From Porodaedalea pini (Eukaryota; Basidiomycota; Agaricomycetes; Hymenochaetales; Hymenochaetaceae): a stretch of 24,467 bases of DNA. Location of the stretch: positions 1 to 24,467 of the forward strand of contig NBAY01000172.1 in assembly GCA_002794775.1 (NCBI GenBank). Reading direction: 5' to 3'. Made by a program: the position numbers and the translations under genes. The notes under the pieces are model-generated. The model was not told the DNA's origin. It saw nothing but the letters and a program-made list of their open reading frames with translations, and did no database searches. Below are positions 8,000-18,486 of this stretch, piece after piece. How positions within the stretch are numbered: position 1 is the stretch's first letter; every line of letters starts with the position of its first letter.

Positions 8000-9166
8000 T
8001 TATCCCGATAGATACGCGTAAGTTAAAGAAATACTACGCGTCGCACATGCCCTTCGGACCGTCCCCACTCGCAGCGCAGGCCATTGCCAGTCCGCTAGGC
8101 GACGCAGCTCATGTCCAATTGGCAGGTGGATCTCGCGCAAGCTCGGGAAAATGCCATTTGATATTTGCGTGGCCCATTCCTCAACGTCGATTTCGTAGTT
8201 GCCGTACACCTTGAGCAATTCCAGCCGATCAAGCCGATGACCCAAGGTCTGAAGTGTCGAAGTTCCGAACGGAACGGAAAGCTGGAGGTCTCGAAGAGAA
8301 GTGCAGGAGGCGAGAGCGTCTGCACCGATGACCGTGCGAAGGTCGTCCTGTCGCTCGTCTTCTTTTATAAAGTACTTGAAAGCCAGTAAACTCTGAGAAG
8401 CCTGAGTCAGGATAGTCCGAACGTTGTATTCGGGGTTGTATGCGAGGATGATAAGCGTCAGTTCTCTCATATTCTTCCATGCATTGTGCGCTAGGTCTGA
8501 GAGGTTTCCGCTTGTTATTTGTACTCTGTCCATATAGAGGGTTTCGAGATGTGGCGGGCGTGGTTTGAATGCTTGCAGCTCGCAGATACGCAGGTCCAGG
8601 TTCACAAGTTCCAAGTTCTTCAGATTTGTAAATCGAGAAGCCAGTCCTTCAGTCCAGCGCAGCGATGCGTCTATAGTTTCATTGACTTCAAACGACCAGT
8701 ACCACTCCATACCCTCGACGCGCAGCTTGCGAACGGCTTGCGGGTTAGCGAAGCTCCGCAAGTATGATTCCGCGTGAATCGCACAATCACCGCCCAGCGA
8801 GACCTCCGAGAGATTTCTAAGCCGGAAGAGTGGCGCGAGACTTAGGGCGATAGCATTGATGTTGTGGCAATCACATTTCTCGTCTGATGCGCAAACGCGA
8901 GAGACAGGATGCAAGCGCAGAGCACGGACACGGTTTCCGAGCTGTGGGCTATCGGTGAGAGTACGTGATAGTAGGTAGCATGAGTGGTAGGAGCGTAGTT
9001 TGGGTGAAGCGTATAAAGTACGGCGGACGGGGTTGAGCCAGGTAGAGGAGACAAGAGCTAGAGATGCCACGTCTTTGGAGCCAGAGTCAAGAGCGAAGTG
9101 GTTCACGATGATGGGTACAAGATCGTCGACTAAAAAGGATCGTTGGCCGGGGACGAGAGACTCCAT
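8000..9166 (-). CDS. F-box-like/LRR-type protein, single exon
   Basis: An uninterrupted 388-residue frame from ATG (9166) to TAA (8002-8000). Residues about 10-50 match the F-box pattern of basidiomycetes (LVDDLVPIIVNHF, then SLALVSSTWLNPVRRTLYA). The rest has irregular leucine-rich segments such as LRNLSEVSLGG, FTNLKNLELVNLDL and LRDLQLSVPFG, ending in SLREIHLPIGH. Such proteins are thought to be substrate receptors of SCF (SKP1-CUL1-F-box) ubiquitin ligases, a large fast-evolving family in these fungi; the substrate cannot be inferred. A TATATA element lies about 80 nt upstream of the ATG. The gene sits beside the LINE tail and is divergent from the DCN1-like gene. No frameshift or stop is seen, and no introns are needed. 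Confidence 0.75.
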   Translation of the reverse strand: MESLVPGQRSFLVDDLVPIIVNHFALDSGSKDVASLALVSSTWLNPVRRTLYASPKLRSYHSCYLLSRTLTDSPQLGNRVRALRLHPVSRVCASDEKCDCHNINAIALSLAPLFRLRNLSEVSLGGDCAIHAESYLRSFANPQAVRKLRVEGMEWYWSFEVNETIDASLRWTEGLASRFTNLKNLELVNLDLRICELQAFKPRPPHLETLYMDRVQITSGNLSDLAHNAWKNMRELTLIILAYNPEYNVRTILTQASQSLLAFKYFIKEDERQDDLRTVIGADALASCTSLRDLQLSVPFGTSTLQTLGHRLDRLELLKVYGNYEIDVEEWATQISNGIFPSLREIHLPIGHELRRLADWQWPALRVGTVRRACATRSISLTYAYLSG

Positions 9167-9244
9167 TCACAAGCTGAGATGGAGGCCAGCCAAAGGAGTA
9201 GTGTCCCCGTTGTGTACGAGGTCTTATGTACGGTCGGCGCAGGG

Positions 9245-9250
9245 TATATA
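9245..9250 (-). promoter_or_regulatory. TATA-like element for the F-box gene
   Basis: TATATA, about 80 nt upstream of the F-box start on the minus strand. Position and sequence fit a core promoter; no other support. Confidence 0.4.
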
Positions 9251-9462
9251 CTAGTAATAGGTTCAGTTTCAGGTTGCTGTGGCGAATATACATAGACCAG
9301 TTGCAGCGAAACACGGCAGGAGCGCGGAGCCGAACCAAACCCACGAGGAATGTGTAATTAGCTGTTTAAATGCGAAATATTGGCTCTTGCGAAAATACTC
9401 AACGATAACTGAAGGGCAGAAACTGAGATTCTGAGAAAGCCAACTCGGAAGAGTACGGAGCG

Positions 9463-9476
9463 TATAAAGGCACGTG
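9463..9476 (+). promoter_or_regulatory. TATAAA plus CACGTG E-box upstream of the DCN1-like gene
   Basis: TATAAA (9463-9468) is followed two bases later by CACGTG (9471-9476), about 125 nt before the ATG at 9592. This is a plausible core promoter with a bHLH-type site. The 425-bp gap between the divergent F-box and DCN1-like genes holds no other supported feature. Confidence 0.45.
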
Positions 9477-9591
9477 TTTGTGACAAAACTGTGACTTGTG
9501 GCGCATCTCGCGAGAAATTGTCACGACGGCCACACGGCGTCAAGCCATTGCTCCTTAGCTTTTCACGCTCACCACCACGAGTTTTCGTACC

Positions 9592-11738
9592 ATGCCGCCG
9601 AAAGTAACTTTTCTGAGTCGTATTTTTGTTCATCTGGATGCTTATTGCAGTCTCCGGATTCAGGGAAAGAAAGCAGCTCAGGAAGCCAAAGACATTGCCT
9701 CTGCGAGTGCTACACGAGGAACACGCAGTTCGGCGCGTCAAAAAGACGCGTCAACGATAGTAGGTCAGCATTTCCTATCACCTTGGTTTCTTTACTGGAC
9801 TTCCGACGCAAAAATGCGTCTCTGGATCGACTTTATCAATCGTGGGTAAGGTCTTTACGTCCTTTGAATTTATTTCTGATGTCGTTCCCTACAGAGAAAA
9901 GGTGCGTTTATAAAGCACGTACATGGAACAAGCCCTGAATGTTGTACAGCCTTCAGGTGCATCTACGAAGAAGAGAAAGGCCGTGTGAGCTCATTCAATA
10001 ACGGCCTTGATTTTCGCTCACCTCGTTGCAGATCGGATGGTCAAGAAGTGTGCTTTTTCGCGAAAGCCTAAAACTTAATACCTTCTGAGCCCGATCTTCA
10101 TAGGGTCAGAACTTTAAGGAACTGAATAACGGGTGTTGTCGTGCGTTTCTTTCGGACTCGTTCAGTTTATCGAAATCTTGCTAACCGAGTTTGATAGTGA
10201 CTTACTTCTAGTGAGCGTCGTATGCGTGGTTTCTTTCAATGCTTCCTCTAAGACATCACGACAGGAAAAGAAGACGACGAAGCGGGCTAAAAAGACAAAG
10301 ACCGCTGCCACAAGTGCGAAAGAGTGAGTTTTTGTTAGAAGCAAAACCTCCGGGACTCCCGAAACGCTTCCGTTTCTATATTAAGACCACGTGTCAACCA
10401 CGTGGGGTTACCATTAGACTCACGCTTGGCTTGCTTGCTTCTTGTATACTCCCATTGTCGCGTCCTACTGGGCGGCAGGACGACCGACCCTGCTCGCTTT
10501 TCGCGTTGTGCTTCTTTCCTCGCCACGCGTTCAGTCGTGCTTTCGTATGCCTTTCTGCTCATGGTGTATTTCTGACAAAACGACCCGCAGTGACGATGAC
10601 GGCGCAGATGGCGGTGCAGGGTCCGGCAAGAGTAAAGCGGCTGCGAAGTCAAAAGGGGCCGCAGCATCACCCGTGGCGTCCGTGACAAGCCCCGGCGAGC
10701 TGTTTGACGCGTATGCTGAAGCAGACGATCCTCAGACTATGGGCGCCGAGGGACTCGAGCGGCTTTGCGGGGACGCCAATATTTCAATGGATGGCGCGCT
10801 CCCCTTGCTGCTCGCATGGCAACTCGATGCCAAGGAACTCGGAACTTTCTCACGCGATGAGTGGACGAAGGGTTTGGACGAGTTACAGTACGAGTTTGCT
10901 CTTTTCCTCATCGAGATGTCTGCTAATTCATTCACATCACCTAGAATAAGGAGCTTGGACTCGCTCGTCACTTCTCTCGTCGATTTAGAGGATCTGATTA
11001 TACTGCGCAAGCCCCCGCCAGCAAAGCCAGTGACGCAGTCTATTTCGAAAGGGATCAAGTCGAAGTCGGCGCCACCTGCCATCGATAAATACAAGAAGGA
11101 CCGCTATTGGGGCTACGCTGCAAATGTCGATGTTGCATTTTTGACGTTCTACGGCTTCTGCTTCGCACTCGTCAAAAGAGAGTGCGTGTACCTGTTCCAT
11201 GGAAATTATCTACTGAAGACCGCCGGTGCTCATGCCATATTTCATATAGAGGATCCCGTAACATAGACATGGAGGTGAGAACACCATTCGCTCCTAAGGT
11301 TAACTTTGTCTCTGACAGTGCGAAAAGTATGCTTGCGCGTTCTGGTCAGTAATACTGGCACCGTCCTACCCCATCGTGTCGGAAATTATAGAATTCATCA
11401 ACGTAAGCAATAAACTCGTACATGTACTATGTCAAACTGATGCGTGCTGCAGGAGAAAGGGACGTACAGGGGCGTAAATAAAGACTTATGGTCCATGGTA
11501 TGAATTCCTGGACTCGTACAAATTCCGTGACTAATCTAGTTGACACAGGTGGACGAATTCTGCCGTACTGTGAAGCCCTCACTTGAAGGCTATGACAGCG
11601 AAGGCGTGAGTTGTTGCCACAGAGCATATGATAGATTATATAAATCATTTTTCGTAGGCATGGCCCACCCTACTTGACGATTTCGTCGAATGGAAGAAGG
11701 CGAAAATGGACGCGAGCGCTGGAGACGCATCCTCCTAA
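9592..11738 (+). CDS. DCN1-like cullin neddylation factor (DCUN1/PONY domain)
   Basis: DCN1 proteins bind cullins and the NEDD8 E2 and speed neddylation of SCF-type ligases (family knowledge). The PONY domain is spliced from 10591-10887, 10945-11181, 11250-11274, 11319-11402, 11453-11497, 11549-11605 and 11658-11738. All phases agree, and joining gives GALPLLLAWQLDAKELG, IRSLDSL, FYGFCFALVKREGSRNID, AFWSVILAPSYPI, FINEKGTYRGVNKDLWSM, EFCRTVKPSLEGY and AWPTLLDDFVEW, all family hallmarks. The N-terminus is basic and low in complexity (MPPKGKK, RSSARQKD, KKRKA, a Lys-rich exon), without an obvious UBA domain. My preferred N-terminal exons are 9592-9603, 9664-9845, 9895-9901, 9950-9982 and 10253-10323; these are uncertain. 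That model gives about 376 residues. Introns in the domain are 44-68 nt, but two N-terminal ones are about 270 nt. Confidence 0.85.
10388..10404. promoter_or_regulatory. Tandem CACGTG sites inside a DCN1-like intron
   Basis: Two CACGTG palindromes at 10388-10393 and 10399-10404, 11 bp centre to centre, lie in the 267-nt intron 10324-10590. They are candidate bHLH binding sites; function is unknown. Confidence 0.4.
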
Positions 11739-12145
11739 GAGGTCCTAGTAAAGAGACCCAACTAACGTATGGCATCTGTATGAATATGGGTTTAGTACGT
11801 CTGCCCAGGTACATCTCTGTGCGGCTGAGCTGATACTCTGTTCACAGCGCGTAATCACCTAGCAATAACTTACTATAATCGTTGTGCTCCCCATGATACG
11901 AAGAATTACAATGCAATTGCACAGTCCACCACTTCTATTCGGTAGTGGTGCTGGCGCTGTGTTCAGTGGCACATCGTTCTCACCGGCAAAGTTCTTCATA
12001 TGAATACAAGTCTAATAATATAGATACATGGCCGCTTTCTACTAATACAACTTTTGATACAGGGGAAGATGATAATACACGTCTAAACAATTCTTCTAGT
12101 AGGCTTCCATTTCTTTCCCTCCTTCTTTCAACGTACAAAGTCTGC
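11739..12145. other. Intergenic region between converging genes, no gene seen
   Basis: This holds the likely 3' UTRs of the DCN1-like gene (+) and the membrane protein gene (-). The stretch 12000-12090 is AT-rich. Open frames here are short, unconserved in appearance and overlap the neighbouring gene's 3' end. Confidence 0.5.
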
Positions 12146-12943
12146 TTATCGGAGGATGCTTGTTCCGCGTCTGAGATGTGCGTCCCCGTAACGCCCGGAC
12201 TTCGCCTTGAGCTCTCGTACCGCGATCGCGCGGAAGGATGCTGCGAGTGCGCCGACGGGTGTCCGTGGTGCATCATGTATGTCAGACGCGATGAAGAGGT
12301 CTGGATACGCGTCCGGGCTGGAGACGGAACTCAAGCCAATACTAGTATCACACGGCCCATCTGAGTCTGAGCCAGTGGGTTTAGAGTCTACGAAGCCGTA
12401 ATCCCGCAAACTCCCCACGTCCACGAGCGGCTCCGACCCAACTCCGAGACGCGCACTCCCCTCTACTTGATGCGCTTCTCCTTGTACCCTGTGCTCTCGA
12501 GAATGCGGGAACGTGCTCGGAGGGGCGAAGAGCAGCCGCCTCCGGCGCAATGAAGGGTTGAGCCGGCCCACGCGACGTAAATGCCGTTTATCCTCAGCCA
12601 AAACGCTTCCGAGAGCTTCAGTCAAATCACCGCTACTGAGATTCAAGGCAAGGGGGACGACGATGGTGTCTGGTAATGGCGGTAGCCCCAGCGATGCACG
12701 GACCTCCTTCCAGTACCCTTTAATCTGAATTTCTAGTTCTTGTGTTGCGTCCGAATCATTCCCAGTTGTAGGTTCAACCGCAGATAGCTCAGATGCAGTT
12801 GATGTATGATCATGGCCAGGAGCTTGGGAGAGCAAAGAAGACCTCTTCACCTTCAGCCCATTGAGCAGAAGGATACCAGCAAAAGCGAAGATGAGGAGCG
12901 CGCCAGAATGACGCATTGTGAATGATTTTGTGGACGCGAGCAT
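12146..12943 (-). CDS. Unrecognised single-span membrane protein
   Basis: The frame runs from ATG (12943-12941) to a stop at 12146, about 265 residues. I prefer this ATG because the slightly longer frame begins with TTG. Residues about 12-30 form a hydrophobic segment (GALLIFAFAGILLLNG) preceded by Lys/Arg/His residues, which fits a signal anchor with the rest outside or in the lumen. After it comes a Ser/Thr/Asp/Glu-rich stretch, a segment with YWKEVRASLGLPPLP, and an Arg-rich, low-complexity C-terminal half. I recognise no family. The C-terminal half could be an artefact of an unspliced intron; another minus frame (12276-11980) overlaps it. A TATTTAAAT element sits about 70 nt upstream (13019-13011). 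It may be a lineage-specific gene. Confidence 0.45.
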   Translation of the reverse strand: MLASTKSFTMRHSGALLIFAFAGILLLNGLKVKRSSLLSQAPGHDHTSTASELSAVEPTTGNDSDATQELEIQIKGYWKEVRASLGLPPLPDTIVVPLALNLSSGDLTEALGSVLAEDKRHLRRVGRLNPSLRRRRLLFAPPSTFPHSREHRVQGEAHQVEGSARLGVGSEPLVDVGSLRDYGFVDSKPTGSDSDGPCDTSIGLSSVSSPDAYPDLFIASDIHDAPRTPVGALAASFRAIAVRELKAKSGRYGDAHLRRGTSILR

Positions 12944-13010
12944 TTTCCTGGCTTGCAAGCGTAGTGATGGAGAGAGGAGGGCTGGAGATTGAAGCTGACT
13001 ATACGTCTGG

Positions 13011-13019
13011 ATTTAAATA
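13011..13019 (-). promoter_or_regulatory. TATA-like element for the membrane protein gene
   Basis: TATTTAAAT on the minus strand, about 70 nt upstream of the ATG at 12943. Support is position and sequence only. Confidence 0.35.
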
Positions 13020-13207
13020 ATTGCTAAAGCTTGCCAGCCACGTCTGAGATGGCAGTCTAGAACGAGACACGCGCCAGCCCGCATTGGTGTCAGCCTTCGT
13101 TAGGTTCAAGCCTAAACTTAAATCAACTCCTTTTCTGACAAAACAGTATACTTTATTTCTGCAAGCCTCAAAGTTTAACTAAACGCCCCAAGGTTGTCCC
13201 ATTCAGC

Positions 13208-16200
13208 TCACGGCTTGTTCACCAGCATCGCCTGCATCGCTTCTCGCAACTCCGCCTCCGCAAACACCGCCGCCTCCTTTGCAACTACCAGCTTCTTCTC
13301 CAGCTCGTCAATTGTCATCGGACGCTTGTGACCCTCTTCATCCACCAACCCCAGATGGTCAAAGCGTGTCAGTGTATTGCCCACGTGCGGCAAGAATCCT
13401 CGGGCATCCCATCCACTGTCGTTCGATGCAAGAATCGCGCGCACGGCAGCTAGATTCACGTCTCGATGCAACTCCTCGAGCTTCGCGAGCTGAATCTCCA
13501 TCCACTTCGCACGCTTATCTACCGTCGGCGTAGACGGTTCAGCAAGCACATCTGCGTCAAAGTCCTCATCATCCTCTGCGTCCTCAGGTAGGTCATCATG
13601 AACGAGACCGTCAAACGACGTTGAGCTGTGCAGCGAGTACTCGTGCTTCAAGTTCTTCAGATCCTGACTGAGGACATCGAATATTGAACCCCACGTCGTT
13701 TGCGGAAGAAGCTGCACCAAGTCCGACATTGTCTGCGTCAAGGTCTCCAAGAGCTGCTGGAATGATGCGATGGTCTTATCGTTGAGGCGCGACGAGTTGT
13801 CCGCAAAAAGACCCCCCACTGGGCGGGAAAGCAGAGAGCGCACGAGTCATGGTGCTGCAATCCAGCGACATCTTTGCAGCGGGATTGATCTTCGCCATGT
13901 CGAAGAAAGGGTGGTTGTCTAGGTAATACTGACCCTTCTCGACATCGATTTCTTCGAGCAGCTCTGCCACTGACTTGGGTCTCGTGGCCGGAATACCATC
14001 AGAAGGCTCCTGGGGTGCGCTAGTACTAGTAACGTCTGTCTCCGAGGACGAACGTACGACTTCGGAAACGTTAGATAACCTCGGCGTAGGAAGCTGGGGC
14101 GTCTCGGAGTGTGCGGTCACAGCAGAAGGAGCACTCGACTGAGTATCATGAGGCATATCGTCTTCTTTCGGGATCCTAATCGCCTTCGTCGTTGGCTTAT
14201 TTTTCCTTGGCATCTTTGACAAAATGGGCATTGGCGATACAGTCTCAGTTGCGGAAGCAGCACCACTAGACTGGCCTCTGGCGACGGGTTGAGAAACCTC
14301 CGCCTTTGCTGCAACGCTACTTCTCTGACTTTGCTTGGCGTTCGCCTGAGCTTTGTTTCTCGCTGTTTTCTCCGCCACTTTGTCCGCTTCGACTTTTCGC
14401 ACTGTCGCCATACGTTCCTTCTCCATTCGCTCTTTCTCGGCCTCGCGTTCTGCTTTATCTTTCGCCATACGTTCTTTCTCAGCCTTCTGTTTTGCAAGTC
14501 GCTCCTTTTCTTCGGCCTTTTCCTTTGAGACGCGTTCTCTTTCGGCGGCCCTCTCTTTTACTATACGCTCACGTTCAGCCGCTCTTTCCGCCGCTGCGGC
14601 CTTCTTTGCAGCCTTTCGATCCAGCTTAGCCTGTACTTTCTCGTCCTTGACCGGAGAAGAGTCACGAGTCTGTTGTGCAGACTGAGACGCGCGTGGTTGC
14701 GAATGGGTATCTGAGCTTGCGCTAGCCGTGGGTAGAGCTGGGAAATCAGCAGCCGAGAGCATTGGAGACGTTTCAGGAGATGCCTCTGGCACAGCTTCAG
14801 CCTCAGCTGGCAAGGGAACAGGCACAGAAGGTGGTGAGGCATGGGCTGTCCCAAGAAAGGACGAAAAAATATTAGCTCAGGACTAGCCTTACATGTAAAA
14901 TTCAAGAAAAAAAGGAAAGCGTAAGAGCCGATATCTTGCTCAATAGCAAGTGCCAAGCAACCCGCAAAAACCATCCATCGCAGCGACGAGTGCAGCAGCA
15001 TCCGGTATATTTTCACGACCATAATAGTCTTCGCGCTGCGGAAGCATGGCTCGTGGAGAAAGAACTACACATATTAATTCGTAAAGACTTACCCAAAGGT
15101 CCCTGGTTATGGATTTGACCTTGAGCCATCAATGATGGATTTATGGGCCCGTTGCCTAGTACCATGGGGGAGGGAAGTTGTCCCTGAATTAACGAGCCTT
15201 GCTGAGCAGCAAAATGCTGAGTTTGTTGGAAAGAAAACCCAGGCTGTTTACTTAGAGAAAGATGAGACGGATACCCGCTCTCTGCTGACGGTGAAAAGTG
15301 AAAGCCACCGTCATTCCCAGAAGATGACATGTAGGGAACCGAGGACATGATAGCAGGATCCTGGAATGGTGTCCCAGATGATGTCATCATAGCATGCTGA
15401 TGACTGTCTGATAGGGAGAAGAGACACTCGTCAGAATCTGCGCCCGATCAAGCATTATGACATAGAAAGCACATACCAGAAGAGCCACTCATGCGTGCGG
15501 CATGGACGCGATCTCGGCCAATTCCCAGCATGTCCTTTAACGAAGCCTCACTCGAGCCCATGTCAAATGGCTGAAATCGTGACGTCTGAGGCGCGTACGA
15601 AGGCTGCATTGAGGGAGGCAGTGTCTGAGCATGGGCGTAGGGCACAAGTGGAGAACCACGAGCTGAGCCCGGCGTCCCTGTGCGCGCAGGCATACCGAGT
15701 CCCGGAGGCGGCGGAAAATCGTGTTGTCTCTGGAAGGGCCAGGGTGCCTGTGAGCTTGCTGCTGATGGTGGGTTCGCATTCTCGGCCACCGAGAGGGACG
15801 ACAGGGAAGTGTTCGCACTTAAAAGTGGAGAAGAGGTCCCAGAATTTAAGAATCCAGTCGAACCTTGTCTCTCGCGCGCAAACCCAAATCGTGACACGCG
15901 ACGAGAAATATCGTCATCCGGAACGGGTGAAGGTCTCTGAGCGAGAGAATGCGAAGCCGTCTCCGGCGTCTCCCCAAATGGATTGAACGACCCGGTGTAT
16001 CCTGATGAGGACGACGACGTCCTTTCCATTCCAGGCGCCTTAAAGCCCTCGAAAAGAGCCCTGGACGGAGAAATACCGTATGAGAGCCCAGGAGGCGGGC
16101 CGAAGGGTGACACGTTGTTGGCGAGTCGCCCACTGGAAAATGGATCAAAACGGCCACCCGGCGATAAGACATGATCGCCCTCCAAATCAGGAAGGGGTGC

Positions 16201-18193
16201 ATCAAAATGTTCGTCGTCGACAGCAAGTTTCGGATCCAAGTTGAAGTTGAAGCTACCTGAGTCGCCATCTCCACCACTGAGATTCTGTAAGGTGCGATCA
16301 AGATCAGGGAAAGGACTGAATGACGCTGAGGGGGGCAGAGCTTCGCGGCGATTCATGACATCGTCAAGTAATGCCCGAGCCTGAATGGAAATCTGATAAG
16401 ATGAAGCTGATGCCTCACGAACTAGAGGCAATGATGTCTGCGACGTCCCAGAAGCCGGAATGCCAGGCGGGGGAGTCATCAAACCAGGGGGAGCGGCAGG
16501 AAGACCTGGAGGGGCTGCTGGGGTAGCAGTTGGCGGAATGGCTATACTCAGAGCAGATAAGGACGGCGACGCAGATACAGCCTCAAGAGAACCTGCATCA
16601 GATTCCACAGCAACGGACGAAGAGGGAGATCGCGGGGGCAAGAGATTCTGAGAATCCTTTCTTTGCTTCTCCTGTCTAGTGTTAGGAATAGCAGGCGCAG
16701 GTGTAATAGGGCGTGGCGGCAAGCCCGCGATCCCAGGCGTAGAAGGCCGAGATGATGAAGCTTGTGACGGAGGTTTTGCTGGTTGTTTGCGCTCTAGCTG
16801 CGCTGCTTGCTTAGCCGAAGAGGCTGGTTGAGTACGGCTTTCCCCTCCTGCGCCTGACCGAGTAGAACGGTGTCCTCTTCGAGTACTTCTAGCAGGAGAC
16901 GTTCCACTCGCGTTAGCCAGTGATGACACCCCAAGAGCCGGTTTCATGCCCCAGCCAGCGGACCGTGGCAAGCCAGCTTAAAGAAAGTAGAAAATCAGCA
17001 GTCAGATAAAATGTACGGGTAGAAAGACCTCACCGCCTTCTTCAGATTTTCTGATGACTACTCCAGACCTTTGACAATTCTCAGTGTCCTTCATCGTATG
17101 TTTCCTAAGAGGCATCAGTATCAGTCGATGAACTAGTGCTGATAATATCTCACAATGTAGTCAGGTCCTCTTTAGTGAAGCAGTCCTTCTCATCACCCCA
17201 CTCGTGAAGGTCCATACAGCCATGATTCGTACACGACACACCTCGAAGGAACGCAATACAGTATTTAGTGGTCCCATAACTCGCACGCATGACGTCGCCG
17301 CCGCCACTTGGAGATGGAGTTCCATCAACAGCCTGGATAGCACGAGCAGCATCTTCACGTCGGTAATACGATATATACACGCCAAGGATTGGTGATCGGC
17401 CACCTGGCGGCGTGCGCTTCACAAGGAGGATTTTCGTGATCTTCCCGTATTGGCCAAAGTAATCGTTCGAGCGCAGAGTCGGAATCAACTGGAACCTCAC
17501 ATTAGACTCATACAAGATCAATCTGAGTACACATCAGCCTTACCTCCTCCTTTGCGAAGCGCGACCCCAAGCCAATGACATATACTACGTTGCGCTGAAC
17601 GACGCGGACGTTGACAAGGTGTCGCCTTCCAAGGGCGTCAAGATCCTTGCGTTCACGTTCGCGCTGTTTCTTCTGCTGAGTGAGCCGCTTGTGGCTAGAT
17701 GGCACCAATTATAAGTCAAAAAAGGGAGTGGCATGAGTTATAGAACACGTACTCCTCCTTATTGACTGGCTTGAACTGAACAGCATCGTCTGAGTAATCA
17801 CGACGGCATGCAGGACAACGGCCGTTAAGGTTTTCCTTGATATGATGCCAGCAAAAACGACAAATCTACAGTGCACTATGCTTTAGACGCCGCTGTCGAA
17901 GCTGTATGCGAAAGAACCGACCTGGTAACCACACGGGCACGGCTTGAAATTCAAGTCAGACAAATCCATCTCTTCGAGACACAGAGGGCAGTCTTCATCT
18001 TCCTGGAAATGTTGGAGTGCCACCGTCAAAATATGTCGACAGTTGAGGTAGAGCGAAATCTTACTGCCTCCTCGTCGCTCCAGTACGCGTCCTGAACGCC
18101 GGCCAACACGTGCGACTTTGACTGCGACGGTGCCATATAACTGTTGTGTACTACAGGGGCAGGCAGAGATGGATGCAGCTTGGACATTGACAT
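13208..18193 (-). CDS. NOT4, RING-type E3 ligase of the CCR4-NOT complex
   Basis: NOT4 is the ubiquitin ligase associated with CCR4-NOT, acting in mRNA decay, translation quality control and proteasome function (family knowledge). I read nine exons from ATG 18193, with introns at 18003-18064, 17866-17921, 17695-17752, 17489-17543, 17105-17153, 16977-17033, 15408-15476 and 14846-15092, all phase-consistent; the total is about 1,440 residues. Residues 48-90 form the C4C4 RING (CPLC, CPC, CRFC, CPAC) characteristic of this family. An RRM follows (about 130-230: RNVVYVIGLG, FGQYGKITKILLVKR), then a CCCH zinc finger (YCIAFLRGVSC, HGCMDLHEW). The long middle is Ser/Pro-rich. Near the C-terminus is a charged coiled coil of repeated AERERxxKEK units, then a conserved block (DMAKINPAAK, IASFQQLLETLTQTM, VGNTLTRFDHLG). 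One apparent frameshift lies in the six-G run 13812-13817. The 247-nt last intron may hide an extra exon. Confidence 0.9.
14972..15049 (-). other. Candidate 78-nt extra exon of NOT4
   Basis: Within the 247-nt intron 14846-15092 a stretch opens in the required phase and reads LPQREDYYGRENIPDAAAL. It is bounded by CACGAG (15050) and GGTTTTT (from 14972). Its length is a multiple of three, so inclusion keeps the frame. Both splice sites are weak (GAG acceptor, GTTTTT donor), so it may be an alternative exon or chance. Confidence 0.35.
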
Positions 18194-18486
18194 GGTCGAT
18201 GAGCGAGTGAAATACGTGCGTAGGATACTGAATGAAAGGACAGAGTCGGAGACGCGAGCACGCTCCTTCACACTTTCACAGAGGTAATTAGGGCCGGCTC
18301 AAGCTACATAAGCAATCGCCTTATTTGGTCTTTTATTTTGTTTGGTCACGATTGTCCTGTATATCTAGCATTCATTTATGCTCATTGAAATGGACTGCCG
18401 TCCCACGGTACTCCAAAAAAAACGCGAAGTTAGTTTATACTGTTGTACAAAAAGATATTTGGATAAGCGTGAAGCCAAGCAAAGGA
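18194..18486. other. Spacer between PDCD5-like 3' end and NOT4 start
   Basis: About 290 bp with no supported gene. It should contain the NOT4 promoter and the PDCD5-like 3' UTR, both on the minus strand. I see no clear TATA box. Confidence 0.5.

Noticed and set aside
9358..9741. 127-codon minus frame between the F-box and DCN1-like genes
   Set aside because: It runs antisense into the first DCN1-like exons, lacks recognisable features and covers the promoter elements.
13818..13843. A 25-nt GT-AG intron in NOT4 instead of a frameshift
   Set aside because: Too short for a spliceosomal intron, and it would remove residues (ALSA) that the family retains.
14289..14685. Plus-strand open frames opposite the NOT4 coiled coil
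   Set aside because: They are the complement of the repeated Glu/Arg/Lys-rich coiled-coil codons, giving Ser/Phe/Arg-rich artefacts.
18026..18271. NOT4 start upstream at 18271, PDCD5 start at 19113, membrane protein start at 12958 and pol start at 3321
   Set aside because: These apparent first codons are GTG or TTG. The first in-frame ATGs (18193, 19101, 12943) are used instead, and pol has no usable ATG.
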